Notes under the pieces: model-generated
Seen by the model: only the letters and a program-made list of their open reading frames with translations
Told to the model about the DNA's origin: nothing
Databases searched by the model: none
Made by a program: the position numbers and the translations under genes
Shown: positions 45,951 through 54,669 of the stretch, one piece after another
How the letters are laid out: each line of letters opens with the position of its first letter
Numbering within the stretch: position 1 is the first letter of the stretch
NCBI GenBank assembly: GCA_044223895.1
Contig: JBGALL010000002.1
Span: forward strand, 1-64,000
Source of the DNA: CAKZSU01 sp044223895
GTDB taxonomy: Bacteria; Patescibacteriota; Microgenomatia; UBA10105; UBA927
DNA: 64,000 bases
Reading direction: 5' to 3'

Positions 45951-47159
45951 CTAAAATTCTACTGCATAGCGAGGTGAAAAACTGTATTCTGTAGGCCGAA
46001 TCGACTCAATCTTGTCACAAATAAACCTTTTTATCGATTGCTTTCCTGATTTTCCTCCAGTTGTGTCATATCCCCAAAAATATTCTTGTCCAACTCCATC
46101 TTTTCTTACATAATATTCCATAGAGTATGGTTCCACGAGACGATCATACCCATCGTAGCTCAGCTCCACCATAGTTAAAGATTGTCCTGCATTTTTAATC
46201 GTATTTCGTACACCAGAATCAAAATAGCTGGGTACTGAAGAATAGCCGCCTCCATAGCTGCCTGATCTTCTAGGGACACCAAAGGAAGGTATTGCAAATG
46301 CTGGCTGTGGTACTGGACTAGCAATAAGGTTGAACAAATCTTCAATCAAACTATTGAAATTACTTATGACAAAATCAAACTGAAATAAGCTGGTAACGGG
46401 AGCAATTAAAGTTTTCCAAAATGGGCGGTATGTTTCCAGTTGGATGCCCAGTAGTTGCTGTTTCGCAGAGTTCGGTGAGCCTTCATAAATTGTCTTTTTT
46501 AGAAAAGTAGATACCACTTCTGCTCTGCTAACAGAAAATTCTTGCACAATCAGCACTGAATATAATAGATCGAAGAGATCCGATACTTTTTGACGATGGA
46601 GCAAGCTATTGAGTTTTGAAGCGAGAATTTCTTCTGCTTTATGGCACCGAATATCCATCGCACATTCTGAGCTGTCTGAATATGGATGAATCAGAGGTCT
46701 CGATTGGATCGGCAAGTAGATTTTATCAAACTGCGTAATATCTAATTGTGTTTTGAGCGATATTGTTTCTTCGCCATAAAAGCCTTTGAAATACAATCTT
46801 GCCTCTAAAACGTCCGTGTTGGGAATGGGGACATCCTTTGGACGTACTAGGGTTCGATCTAATTCAAACTGAATGCTTGTTTTTTGACTAATATCTGAAC
46901 AAACCGCATTTAACTCATCATGAAGGAAAGAGACATCTATTTCTTGATCGAGGGAGAAATCCAAATCTTTTGAGAAACGGGTATTGGGTAAATAGCCCTT
47001 TCTTAATCCGTTACCCCCCTTCAAGGTAAGGATGTTGTTTAATGAAGGTCGAGAATAAATTGAATGCAACACCCAGCCAAAGACATAATCTTTTTCAACG
47101 TCAGCGGGGTTAATACTAAATTCTTCAGCTTTGCGATCAATTTCGTCTTTTGTAATCAT
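45951..47159 (-). CDS. AbiEii-family nucleotidyltransferase (toxin-like)
   Basis: The nucleotidyltransferase core is evident: LTLKGGNGLRKGYLPNTRFS then KDLDFSLD near residues 43-70, the AbiEii/MenT signature with two catalytic Asp. In type IV toxin-antitoxin systems such enzymes modify tRNA ends. Residues 290-402 form an extra C-terminal region including a Gly/Ser/Tyr-rich linker (RRSGSYGGGYSS), not usual for the family. The customary AbiEi antitoxin is missing next to it; a DUF5677-like protein and an XRE regulator follow. Confidence 0.8.
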   Translation of the reverse strand: MITKDEIDRKAEEFSINPADVEKDYVFGWVLHSIYSRPSLNNILTLKGGNGLRKGYLPNTRFSKDLDFSLDQEIDVSFLHDELNAVCSDISQKTSIQFELDRTLVRPKDVPIPNTDVLEARLYFKGFYGEETISLKTQLDITQFDKIYLPIQSRPLIHPYSDSSECAMDIRCHKAEEILASKLNSLLHRQKVSDLFDLLYSVLIVQEFSVSRAEVVSTFLKKTIYEGSPNSAKQQLLGIQLETYRPFWKTLIAPVTSLFQFDFVISNFNSLIEDLFNLIASPVPQPAFAIPSFGVPRRSGSYGGGYSSVPSYFDSGVRNTIKNAGQSLTMVELSYDGYDRLVEPYSMEYYVRKDGVGQEYFWGYDTTGGKSGKQSIKRFICDKIESIRPTEYSFSPRYAVEF

Positions 47160-47216
47160 ATAATTCCGTAGGCCAACTCAAGCGCAAGTATACTACTGCA
47201 ATTCGAGAAAGGATAA

Positions 47217-47813
47217 TTATTTCAAAAACACTCTCGGGTTTACTGGAATTCCGTTCACCCTCGTTTCAAAATGCAAATGTGGTCCAGTGACCCATCCTGT
47301 GTCTCCTTGGCTTCCTATTAGTTGCCCTTGTTTTATTTCATCATCCTTTGAAACACTTATTATTCCCAAGTGGGCATAAACAGAAGTTATATTGTCTCCA
47401 TTGTCGATTATTACATGGTTACCGTAACCCCAAGAGATTCCATCAGCATAGATTACTTTTCCTTTCATAAAAGCGTATACCGAATCACCTTTTTTACCTG
47501 CAATATCTATGCCTGTATGAAATGGCTGGTAAATACTTGATTCTCCAAACTCCAAGGTAATAACACCCTGGGCGGGCCAGATAAACGGTCCGGAAAGTTC
47601 TTTAACGACTTTTCCATCAAGAGGATTTTTGAGTTGTACAGTGAGGCGGATTTCATTAAAGCCAACTAGGCTGTCAGAAACAATTTCTATGCCTGTTTGA
47701 GTTATTACTAAAACAGCTAAGACAGGAAGAAGCAATAACGTCAGAAATACCGTTGCAACGTATTTCAGTTCTTTACGATGTGAGAAAAGCTGCCAAAGCA
47801 GGATAGGGTTCAT
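47217..47813 (-). CDS. Membrane-anchored M23 peptidase
   Basis: One membrane helix (about 16-40) and a LytM/M23 domain in the C-terminal half: HTGIDIAGKKGD with the first zinc His, and GPHLHFE with the HxH pair near residue 180. It cleaves peptidoglycan cross-bridges outside the membrane. It overlaps the VirB4 gene by 4 bases and so probably serves as the wall-opening enzyme of the secretion apparatus, like VirB1 in other systems. Confidence 0.87.
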   Translation of the reverse strand: MNPILLWQLFSHRKELKYVATVFLTLLLLPVLAVLVITQTGIEIVSDSLVGFNEIRLTVQLKNPLDGKVVKELSGPFIWPAQGVITLEFGESSIYQPFHTGIDIAGKKGDSVYAFMKGKVIYADGISWGYGNHVIIDNGDNITSVYAHLGIISVSKDDEIKQGQLIGSQGDTGWVTGPHLHFETRVNGIPVNPRVFLK

Positions 47814-49603
47814 GAAGCAAGATATCTTTCTGCAGGATCTGTGGTAATTAGCGGATGCTCTTTTTCAGAAGCAACGATTTTAATGGCAACGTGGTTTTGA
47901 TCGGCAATAATAATTGCTTCACCCCGTTCACAGGTAAGCAAGAATTTTTCTTCATATTCAGAGAGTTTGAATTCTCGGGCGACTCCGGCAATTGTAGTCG
48001 TGTCCTGCCGCATCAGGATACGCAACGAGGCTTGAGAGGCTATCGCCCTGCCATATTGATTACTGAGAAAGTCATTTGCTTGTTGAGAGATGATGGAGAC
48101 ACCAAGATAATACTTCCTGGCCCGTCTGGTAAGTCCTGCTACAAACCGTGCACTTTCCTCATGTTCTAATAGTAACCACCCTTCATCTATAACCAACATT
48201 CGCTTCTGGGGTTCTTTCTTCACCTGGTTATAGACAAAATTGGCCACAATCATCAGCATGATTTGTCTCAAAGATTCCGGTAGATCTTTAATGTCAAAAA
48301 CGATCAATCGGTTATCTAGTTTAATATTGGTTTGCTTGTCGAAAACGCTCGATAGCGATCCCTTCACAAACTTTTCCAGTCTAGTGACTAAAGTCTTCTG
48401 CCCATCAGCCTTCAAGGTTTTGTACAGGTCCTTAAGAAGCGGATATCCTTTAGCTCGCGAATTTTTTCCATGCAGGGTGTATCCAAATGTTCTGTATGTT
48501 TCAATGATAGCTTTATCTAGTACTGCCTTTTCCTGAGAGGTTAATCCGTCAATCATTAAAGAAATGACTTCGGTTAAATCCTGGATATGTTCAGCCAAGT
48601 TATTTTCGCTTCCATACGAACTAACCGAAAAATCAAATGGGTTGATCTTTTCTTTTGATTCTAAAGACAATCGGATATACGTGCCTCCTAAGGATTCTGA
48701 AAGTTGCCGGTACTCACGTTCAGGATCAATCACAATTACTTTAGTCTTTTGCATCAGTTGACGCAGGATCTCAACTTTGGCTGCATAGCTTTTACCGCTA
48801 CCGGATTGTGCAAAAATAATGCTATTGGCATTGTGCAAAGAAAATCTATCAACGATAACAAGAGAATTATTGGACTTGTTAATGCCGTACAAAATGCCTG
48901 ACTCCTGAACTAACTCCGATGAGGTAAAAGGAAACGTTAAGGCAGCAGACGAGCTGTCGAGATTTCTCTTTTGGGCCAAAATGTTTTCTCCTCTTGGAAG
49001 AATTGATTGCAGTGCTTCTAGTTGCTGGAAGCTGGCAACTTTTGTGTAAAAAAGTTTGGTTGCCAGTGCTGTTTCCAGGAGAGTCGTAATCTTGCCAAGC
49101 TCCGATACAGAATCAGTGATAACAGTAGCATAGATGGACACCTGAAACAGTTTTTCCTGGCCTCTCAAGATTCTGTCTTTCAGGTTTTGGGCTGATTCCA
49201 ACGGATCTAAAATTTCAGAACCGACAATCTTTCCCTGTTGGGTCATTGACCTTCTGGTTGATTCCAATTCAGTAATTTTTCTCGTCAGTTTGGGAAGAGC
49301 AATTAGCGGGTCAACTAGTTCAATATGGTAGGAAATATCTATGTTGTGGTTGAAGTTGGATAGCATTGACAGCCAGCCGGTAGAAGCAACATACGGATAA
49401 CCAGAAATAAACAACGTCCTGATATATTTGCCGTCCAGCTCAATATAGTTGGTATGTTCTTCTAATCCGGCATAAGAAATCAGATCAATCTGATCCTGCG
49501 AGCCAAACTCGAATTGGCGGACTTGCGTCTTTTCTTTTTGGTGCTTTTGATAGGCCCTAATCCGTCTTTTAACTGGTTTAGGTAGGGTTAGTTTAAATTC
49601 CAT
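47810..49603 (-). CDS. virB4: VirB4-like type IV secretion ATPase
   Basis: P-loop AQSGSGKSYAAK near residue 264, followed by VIDPEREYRQL, and Walker B MLVIDEGWLLLEHE near 472; C-terminal RQDTTTIAGVAREFKLSE is also typical. Together they mark a VirB4/TraC/TrbE ATPase of 597 residues. The N-terminal part (40-240) matches the VirB4 N domain in part; the small gene upstream, which it overlaps by 11 bases, seems to hold another part. It powers pilus or substrate translocation at the inner membrane. Confidence 0.9.
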   Translation of the reverse strand: MEFKLTLPKPVKRRIRAYQKHQKEKTQVRQFEFGSQDQIDLISYAGLEEHTNYIELDGKYIRTLFISGYPYVASTGWLSMLSNFNHNIDISYHIELVDPLIALPKLTRKITELESTRRSMTQQGKIVGSEILDPLESAQNLKDRILRGQEKLFQVSIYATVITDSVSELGKITTLLETALATKLFYTKVASFQQLEALQSILPRGENILAQKRNLDSSSAALTFPFTSSELVQESGILYGINKSNNSLVIVDRFSLHNANSIIFAQSGSGKSYAAKVEILRQLMQKTKVIVIDPEREYRQLSESLGGTYIRLSLESKEKINPFDFSVSSYGSENNLAEHIQDLTEVISLMIDGLTSQEKAVLDKAIIETYRTFGYTLHGKNSRAKGYPLLKDLYKTLKADGQKTLVTRLEKFVKGSLSSVFDKQTNIKLDNRLIVFDIKDLPESLRQIMLMIVANFVYNQVKKEPQKRMLVIDEGWLLLEHEESARFVAGLTRRARKYYLGVSIISQQANDFLSNQYGRAIASQASLRILMRQDTTTIAGVAREFKLSEYEEKFLLTCERGEAIIIADQNHVAIKIVASEKEHPLITTDPAERYLAS

Positions 49604-50207
49604 AAGTATTGGTAAACAATTCCTGAAATGTTTTTTGTGTTAAGGGTTGGGTCTTAAGGTGGGTAGGATTGTAAAAACTGTAAAAGAGGTCAAGTATTTC
49701 CAAATTTCCTAAAACTCTGGTTTTCATCCCTAACTTTTCCAGTGCTTTTGCTACAATTTCACGGTTAAGGGTTAATTGTTCTTTAATAAGGGCAAAGTCC
49801 TGCTTACCTCTATTTTCCAGATTTGGAATCACGATATAAAACTTGCGGGTGAGGATTTTATTGCCTGACACGAGCTTTTTTACAAACTTGGTGTATTCGG
49901 TTAACTGGTCTTTATATACCTGCTCTTTCTCATGGTTATTGTGGGTCATAAAGTCCTGCAAATAACCATCTATATCAATTTCTCTGGTTCTAATGAGGAT
50001 TTGTACCGGACAAGGCAGAGAATTTAAGAAATTTTGAAAGGTATCAATAATCTGGTCTTGTTCTTCTTCACTTTTGAGTTCAAAGTTAACGGCCGAAGTT
50101 TCCAGAACCATCCGGAATTTATTACCAGGGAGGATAAGCACCCCGTCTTTGACTTCTTTAATGTTGATCTGGTTTCTGGCTGGAACTTTGCGTTTAAGTT
50201 TAATCAT
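49593..50207 (-). CDS. VirB4 N-terminal-like protein (split partner)
   Basis: A 204-residue soluble protein with VKDGVLILPGNKFRMVLE and FELKSEEEQDQIIDTFQNFL, the pattern seen at the beginning of TraC/TrsE VirB4 proteins. It has no P-loop. It overlaps the VirB4 gene by 11 bases and the PrgI gene by 8, pointing to tight coupling. It is probably a separately encoded N-terminal domain of the secretion ATPase. Confidence 0.7.
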   Translation of the reverse strand: MIKLKRKVPARNQINIKEVKDGVLILPGNKFRMVLETSAVNFELKSEEEQDQIIDTFQNFLNSLPCPVQILIRTREIDIDGYLQDFMTHNNHEKEQVYKDQLTEYTKFVKKLVSGNKILTRKFYIVIPNLENRGKQDFALIKEQLTLNREIVAKALEKLGMKTRVLGNLEILDLFYSFYNPTHLKTQPLTQKTFQELFTNTYGI

Positions 50208-50685
50208 AATTTTTTACCACTAATATTCCTTTTCTTCTGAACCTAAAATTGAGATTGGTGTTTCTGACAATAGACGCATAATCAATGTCTTGTGAGTCCG
50301 AAGTTTGTATTTCTTTTTCGGTTTTTTTAGCTGTTATAACAGCCTTTTGATAAGTTGGTTTGAGAAACTCTGCGTCCCGGGAAAAAAGTGTGTTTTTGGA
50401 AAAGATAAATATATGCGCCCTTAAAGCGTAGGTAGCGAGGATCGTAAGCCAGGAAAGAACTAACCTCCCCTTAATTCGTAAAGAAAGCAGAATAAAGATT
50501 GCAAATACTGTTCCTATCAAAGCAATTTTTACCATGCTAAACATCATCCGTTGTGGCACAAGTGCATAGATAAATGTGTTTATAAACAACGATGAAACCA
50601 GCAAAACTATCTGGGTAAAATTAAGGCTTCCGGCAATAGTGTCTTCTACCGTTGTTACTTGTGCTGGTATGACAGTGGTTCTCAT
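50200..50685 (-). CDS. PrgI-family (VirB3-like) membrane protein
   Basis: Two adjacent hydrophobic helices (about 28-48 and 52-72) after a short N terminus with VPAQ-like TTVIPAQVTTVEDTI, the PrgI/VirB3 pattern; a third helix (75-95) and a soluble C-terminal tail follow. The family sits at the inner membrane base of type IV secretion machines next to VirB4. The gene lies directly upstream of the split VirB4 pair. Confidence 0.75.
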   Translation of the reverse strand: MRTTVIPAQVTTVEDTIAGSLNFTQIVLLVSSLFINTFIYALVPQRMMFSMVKIALIGTVFAIFILLSLRIKGRLVLSWLTILATYALRAHIFIFSKNTLFSRDAEFLKPTYQKAVITAKKTEKEIQTSDSQDIDYASIVRNTNLNFRFRRKGILVVKNYD

Positions 50686-51977
50686 GCGTGTACCACCTTT
50701 CTTGGCGTTTTGATTGCCCTGTCTGCAGCCGTAGCAGCAGTACCTTCTTTTTGCTTACTGCTGATTACATTCATAATCTGTCCCGCAGTTTTCTTAATCA
50801 TCGCCCGGCCGGAGTTATAAAACATAAGCTGGATCATGAATGATTGGGTTTTAAGAAGTGTCAGTAACAGACCGATCCCGACAAGAATGGAAATAAGTGA
50901 ATTCGCTCCCACCTGTTCAGGAATAGTCAGAAATGATGCTGCAAGCTGAATAACAACAACATGGACAAAGATAGAAAAAATAGTAACTAAATACGTTTTG
51001 GCTGAAATCTCGGCAAAGTCAGAAAATTTAGGGATTGCCCAAAGTAGGAATATAAAAGGTGACAAAACAGCACCTAGGGCTATGGCGATCAGACGGGTAA
51101 TATAGAAAAGCAGCAACACGACAGCTAAAACTACAAACAAAATCATAAAAATTAAGGTGATAAAAGCAATCTGGTCTAGCGAAAGTGACGCAGAATTAAA
51201 AGCGTTTGCAATCCAGGCTTGATTTAACCCACCAGTCGCGTTAAATACGGCTGTAACTAGCGTATTTGATAATTGAATAAACGTATCGACTATAAAAATG
51301 GACATATTTGCTCCCAGGAAAGCCAGACCGATTCGCGGCAGTAATTGTTTCAGCTCCAATTCTTCAAATCCAAATGTTGAGGCGCTCATAAACTGGAAAC
51401 CGAGAACAGCAATAAGGAGAGCAAATAGAGCATCAACAATACCGACAATAACTAGCCAGAAGTTGAAAATAACTGAGTTAGTAGAGAGTAAAGGCGTAGT
51501 TGTCAGAAAAGTCAAAATTGCGTCTGTAACAGGTTTGGTGGCACTTTGAATAACGTTTTGCAAAAGGGACCCAATAGCATCTATCAGCACTTGCGTAAGC
51601 CCACCCGTGGGTTCAACAGGCTCTATGGGAGCCAACTGTAAATTAGCGCCTCCAGTCGAAACTGAAGGGGTCGTAAGAGCCCCTGAAAGAATTGAAACAA
51701 ATGTATTTGCCGAAAGGATTAAAACCAGTCCAATAAGTGCATTCCGGATAGTTTTCTTTGCATTTTCTAAAGAATCAGGTTTTCCGGACGAGGTGATATA
51801 TAAGTAACCGCCTTTAATCAAGAAAAATGTGGCAACCAATGAACCAAGAATGGTTAGGGTATTGAGAGCTTGAGAAGTAAACTGAGTAACTTCGGGATTT
51901 GTGGAGACTGCAAATACTGCGCCAGGCGCTATTAAACTAGACAGAACAAGGATAACAATTATAGCTAGTATTCGCAT
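50682..51977 (-). CDS. VirB6/TrbL-like membrane protein with N-terminal VirB2-like module
   Basis: Residues 1-110 repeat the architecture of the neighbouring pilin: signal peptide, helix, YLYITSSGKPDSLENAKKT, and second helix (NALIGLVLILSANTFVSIL). The following 300 residues hold six or seven hydrophobic helices of the VirB6/TrbL type, which forms the inner membrane channel. The joining of both in one chain is unusual. It overlaps the PrgI gene by 4 bases and lies 22 bases after the pilin gene. Confidence 0.8.
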   Translation of the reverse strand: MRILAIIVILVLSSLIAPGAVFAVSTNPEVTQFTSQALNTLTILGSLVATFFLIKGGYLYITSSGKPDSLENAKKTIRNALIGLVLILSANTFVSILSGALTTPSVSTGGANLQLAPIEPVEPTGGLTQVLIDAIGSLLQNVIQSATKPVTDAILTFLTTTPLLSTNSVIFNFWLVIVGIVDALFALLIAVLGFQFMSASTFGFEELELKQLLPRIGLAFLGANMSIFIVDTFIQLSNTLVTAVFNATGGLNQAWIANAFNSASLSLDQIAFITLIFMILFVVLAVVLLLFYITRLIAIALGAVLSPFIFLLWAIPKFSDFAEISAKTYLVTIFSIFVHVVVIQLAASFLTIPEQVGANSLISILVGIGLLLTLLKTQSFMIQLMFYNSGRAMIKKTAGQIMNVISSKQKEGTAATAADRAIKTPRKVVHA

Positions 51978-51999
51978 TTTTCATTTTTCTTTTCTTGCC

Positions 52000-52326
52000 T
52001 TAACCACCAAACGCACTTTGAGCTACTTGCGTAACAATATTTGTTAAAACAAAAGCGGCAAGACAAATAGTTAACCCAATGGCTGAATAGATAATCGTCT
52101 TTTTGGCACTTTCCAGTGTTTCGGGATTTCCAGAACTGGTGATATATCTAACTCCACCCCAAACGAAAAATGCAGTAGCCAATGTACCTGCTAGAACAAC
52201 AAGAATTTGGACAATATTAGTTATAAAGTTTTGAACTTTGGAAACATCAGCGGCTTGGGCAAAAACAGGAGAGGCAACAATAAGCGAAGTCAGTACTAAA
52301 GACTGTAAAGCTATTAGTTTTTTCAT
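52000..52326 (-). CDS. VirB2/TrbC-like pilin
   Basis: A 108-residue precursor: signal peptide (cleavage probably after FAQA), then two hydrophobic helices joined by a short loop, YITSSGNPETLESAKKT, as in VirB2/TrbC pilins. It is the first gene of the secretion operon, whose promoter must lie in the 149-base interval to the divergent gene at 52476. It likely forms the extracellular fibre or the membrane pool from which it is drawn. Confidence 0.82.
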   Translation of the reverse strand: MKKLIALQSLVLTSLIVASPVFAQAADVSKVQNFITNIVQILVVLAGTLATAFFVWGGVRYITSSGNPETLESAKKTIIYSAIGLTICLAAFVLTNIVTQVAQSAFGG

Positions 52327-52460
52327 AAGCTGCCGATTAAAATAAATTCATTAAGGGCAGCTAATGATTGTTATTAGCTCGAAGTATATCAATATCTCGA
52401 GAAAAGTCAACGGATAATGGCCTTGCTACGGTCTAAAAGACAAATTTTGATCACTAGAGT

Positions 52461-52466
52461 TATAAT
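52461..52466 (+). promoter_or_regulatory. -10 box for the 182-aa membrane-anchored protein
   Basis: TATAAT nine bases before the ATG at 52476, in the interval divergent to the secretion operon. Confidence 0.45.
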
Positions 52467-52475
52467 TAGAGTGAA

Positions 52476-53024
52476 ATGATTAAAAAATCTAACCCAAAAA
52501 AGTTGCCAATTTACATCGCTGTAGGTATCATCGTGATTCTTGGTATTGTTGCCTTTAAGCACAGCGCTACTAACACTTCAATAATTTCGATAATAACCAA
52601 GCCTAGCGAGCAAAGTTTCGAAGCGCCAGGCAAAGACTGGCCTTCTCCTAAGAAAGTTGAGGACTACTTCATTTCTAACCTGCATATGAGCCCGGAAGAA
52701 GCTCAGAGTATAAGATCAAAACCAGGAGTTGACGGTAAAGTAATGTTACGCTTGGGTGACAATACTACTATAGATGTGCTTATAAGTAATTTGGAATATT
52801 ACGGATTTGTTAGAGATGAAGCAGCCTTGCGTTATGCCCTAGAACATTCTAATGATACTGTCCCAGGAAAAACATATGCACTAAAAGTTGGCAATAATAC
52901 AGTCGATACTTTTGCCTACTACAGAATTTCTGAGGAAATGACTGCATGGGAAATTGCTGATGAATTGCTTAATAACCCCACCAATTTTGCTTATGACGAA
53001 TATCGCTACCTGTTTATGCCGTAA
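52476..53024 (+). CDS. Membrane-anchored hypothetical protein, 182 aa
   Basis: One N-terminal helix (about 10-27) with a basic start and an external part of about 150 residues. The C terminus (YYRISEEMTAWEIADELLNNP) faintly resembles the strand-helix element that opens MltG/YceG-type domains, but the catalytic part is missing, so no function is assigned. It stands alone on the plus strand between the secretion operon and the metal island. Confidence 0.5.
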   Translation: MIKKSNPKKLPIYIAVGIIVILGIVAFKHSATNTSIISIITKPSEQSFEAPGKDWPSPKKVEDYFISNLHMSPEEAQSIRSKPGVDGKVMLRLGDNTTIDVLISNLEYYGFVRDEAALRYALEHSNDTVPGKTYALKVGNNTVDTFAYYRISEEMTAWEIADELLNNPTNFAYDEYRYLFMP

Positions 53025-53031
53025 ACAAAAA

Positions 53032-53301
53032 TTATTTTTTTTTCAAAAAGTAATTATAAGCATTTGCAAAAATGTAGCCTATTACCCAGCTTCCTCCCAC
53101 CGATGTAACCAGTCCCAGGATGAATGATCCCAAGGACACATTAAAAGTAGAAATTCTGCTGAGATCCAGACCGTGGAACCATGATTGGGCAACAGTCATA
53201 GCAAGATCAGGCAATAACACTACAGCAAGAGCACAGACGATGTAAATTACACCGACGGTAACAGCTGTAGCATTGGCAGTGGCATTTGTTTCATGTTTCA
53301 T
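53032..53301 (-). CDS. DUF5676-like small membrane protein
   Basis: Two hydrophobic helices (about 12-35 and 58-82) with FNVSLGSFILGLVTSVGGSW, matching the DUF5676 pattern of short two-helix proteins that are often encoded near copper or mercury genes. A G-rich Shine-Dalgarno lies before the ATG. It is the last gene of the metal operon that begins with the P1B ATPase. Confidence 0.6.
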   Translation of the reverse strand: MKHETNATANATAVTVGVIYIVCALAVVLLPDLAMTVAQSWFHGLDLSRISTFNVSLGSFILGLVTSVGGSWVIGYIFANAYNYFLKKK

Positions 53302-53335
53302 AAATTTTTACCCCCATTCTTATTTAGTTAATTTG

Positions 53336-53560
53336 TTAAATAATTTCACCCTTCTTTTCAAGCATCATGTGATGAATCGTTGCTATCTGAATCCAGATGG
53401 CAGCAAGAAGAGATGTGATAGAGCAAAGCAACATAATTTCCCTTGTCATTCCAAACCACACCACTCCTGTTGGCCAAAAAAGAACCGCAAAAGCAGACAT
53501 GCTCACACCAATAAGACCCATTACAATACTAATGACATGAAGTAATTTTGATAGTTTCAT
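53336..53560 (-). CDS. Small two-helix membrane protein, 74 aa
   Basis: Two hydrophobic helices (about 7-30 and 40-62) and an IHHMMLEKKGE tail; His and Met there could bind metal. No family recognised. GGGGGTGA lies before the ATG. It lies in the metal operon, 34 bases upstream of the DUF5676-like gene. Confidence 0.6.
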   Translation of the reverse strand: MKLSKLLHVISIVMGLIGVSMSAFAVLFWPTGVVWFGMTREIMLLCSITSLLAAIWIQIATIHHMMLEKKGEII

Positions 53561-53587
53561 AAGTTTTCACCCCCTCTCATGTTATTT

Positions 53588-53785
53588 CTAACAATTTGCT
53601 TCCGAATACTGAAATGGATTTTTATCAAAAGTGGCTTTGCACTCAGCAGAGCAGAATCCATAAACCTTCCCTTGATGGGTACTTTGAAACTTGGCTGTTC
53701 CCAAATCTACCTTCATTCCACAGACTGGATCTTTAGCTTCATCCAGTTGCTTGCCAACTTTTTTGAGTATATCTTTTATACCCAT
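53588..53785 (-). CDS. YHS-domain protein
   Basis: The YHS domain is complete: DPVCGMKVDLGTAKF, then KVYGFCSAECKATFDKNP. Cys residues in CGM and FCSAEC are the expected metal-binding positions. The start is the ATG at 53785, directly after GGAGGTGA, not the in-frame codon at 53824. It has 65 residues. YHS proteins are thought to handle copper or other soft metals; it lies in the operon with the P1B ATPase. Confidence 0.85.
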   Translation of the reverse strand: MGIKDILKKVGKQLDEAKDPVCGMKVDLGTAKFQSTHQGKVYGFCSAECKATFDKNPFQYSEANC

Positions 53786-53786
53786 A

Positions 53787-54230
53787 TTACTCACCTCCCA
53801 CTTCCCAGAGGAAAGTGCGTGCATCTATTCCTCCGATATTTGTAACTATTAATGAAATACTATCAGGCTTTGGCGTAATGGTGTTAAAAGAAAGTTGCCC
53901 CTCCCGATGATGTCCGCCGAGCGGAGATCCTTCCCAGGCGGTTGGTTGATAGATGTTTCCAACGGGATCTTTCAGGGTAATATTCTTTGTTAGGTCCTGA
54001 TCCAACTCATCGCTATGAGTATCCAAAACAACGTTAAATTTCCATATATCACCGGAAAAACTAATTGGGGTGACTTTTATTGTGACGGAGCCCTCAGAGC
54101 TACTTTGTGCAGAAAAAGTAGTTTGGACTTGGGCCTGGAGTTTAATTTCTTCTTTCGGCTGCGGTTGAAGGCGGGAATAAAGAAAGACTCCGGCTACAAA
54201 AACAGCGATAATTGCAAAAAGGTATTTCAT
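53787..54230 (-). CDS. Membrane-anchored beta-sandwich protein, 147 aa
   Basis: A short N-terminal helix (4-18), then an external Ig-like domain with SVTIKVTPISFSGDIWKF and QPTAWEGSPLGGHHREG. The His pair in GGHHREG is a possible metal site. Family not firmly recognised. It starts 4 bases inside the preceding gene and ends 1 base before the YHS start, so the operon is very compact. A role as external metal binder or sensor is an inference from the neighbourhood. Confidence 0.55.
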   Translation of the reverse strand: MKYLFAIIAVFVAGVFLYSRLQPQPKEEIKLQAQVQTTFSAQSSSEGSVTIKVTPISFSGDIWKFNVVLDTHSDELDQDLTKNITLKDPVGNIYQPTAWEGSPLGGHHREGQLSFNTITPKPDSISLIVTNIGGIDARTFLWEVGGE

Positions 54231-54661
54231 ACTGACTTGTTAAATTTCCTGACCTGATTGAACATGTAGATAAGTCCAGCAAGGTTAAACGCCAATCCAA
54301 CCCAAAACAGTTGAACTTGGTACTGAGAAATAACGGTAATGACTCCGACTGCCCCTAAAATTGGTAAAAAATTAACTAAGTAGTGGGCACAGCAGGAGAT
54401 CATGGCTGCAGTTGAAGTTGTCCCTGACACTGCGAGCACTTTTCCTGACGCGATGGCATGTTTCTTTTTCATGGCGTCTTTAAGATAGCTATATAATCCA
54501 ACCTGAAGACCAAATCCAATTGCCAGAGTCACTACGAAATACCAGTACTGAGCAAATTGCTCAAGCATAAAATCCCAACCCGAAACCAAAGACACTATAG
54601 TGAAGTATATTGAAAGCAAAACCAGGGATGAGAAAGTTCCTTTTATTATTGAGCTGTTCAT
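54227..54661 (-). CDS. Four-helix membrane protein with SCCAH motif
   Basis: Four hydrophobic helices (about 8-28, 36-58, 78-105, 112-132). The third begins AMISCCAHYLVNFLP; a vicinal Cys pair plus His inside a membrane helix resembles the metal relay of MerT-like and CcdA-like proteins. Sequence family not recognised. The position next to the copper-type ATPase suggests soft-metal transfer across the membrane. Confidence 0.6.
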   Translation of the reverse strand: MNSSIIKGTFSSLVLLSIYFTIVSLVSGWDFMLEQFAQYWYFVVTLAIGFGLQVGLYSYLKDAMKKKHAIASGKVLAVSGTTSTAAMISCCAHYLVNFLPILGAVGVITVISQYQVQLFWVGLAFNLAGLIYMFNQVRKFNKSV

Positions 54662-54669
54662 AATTTGCC

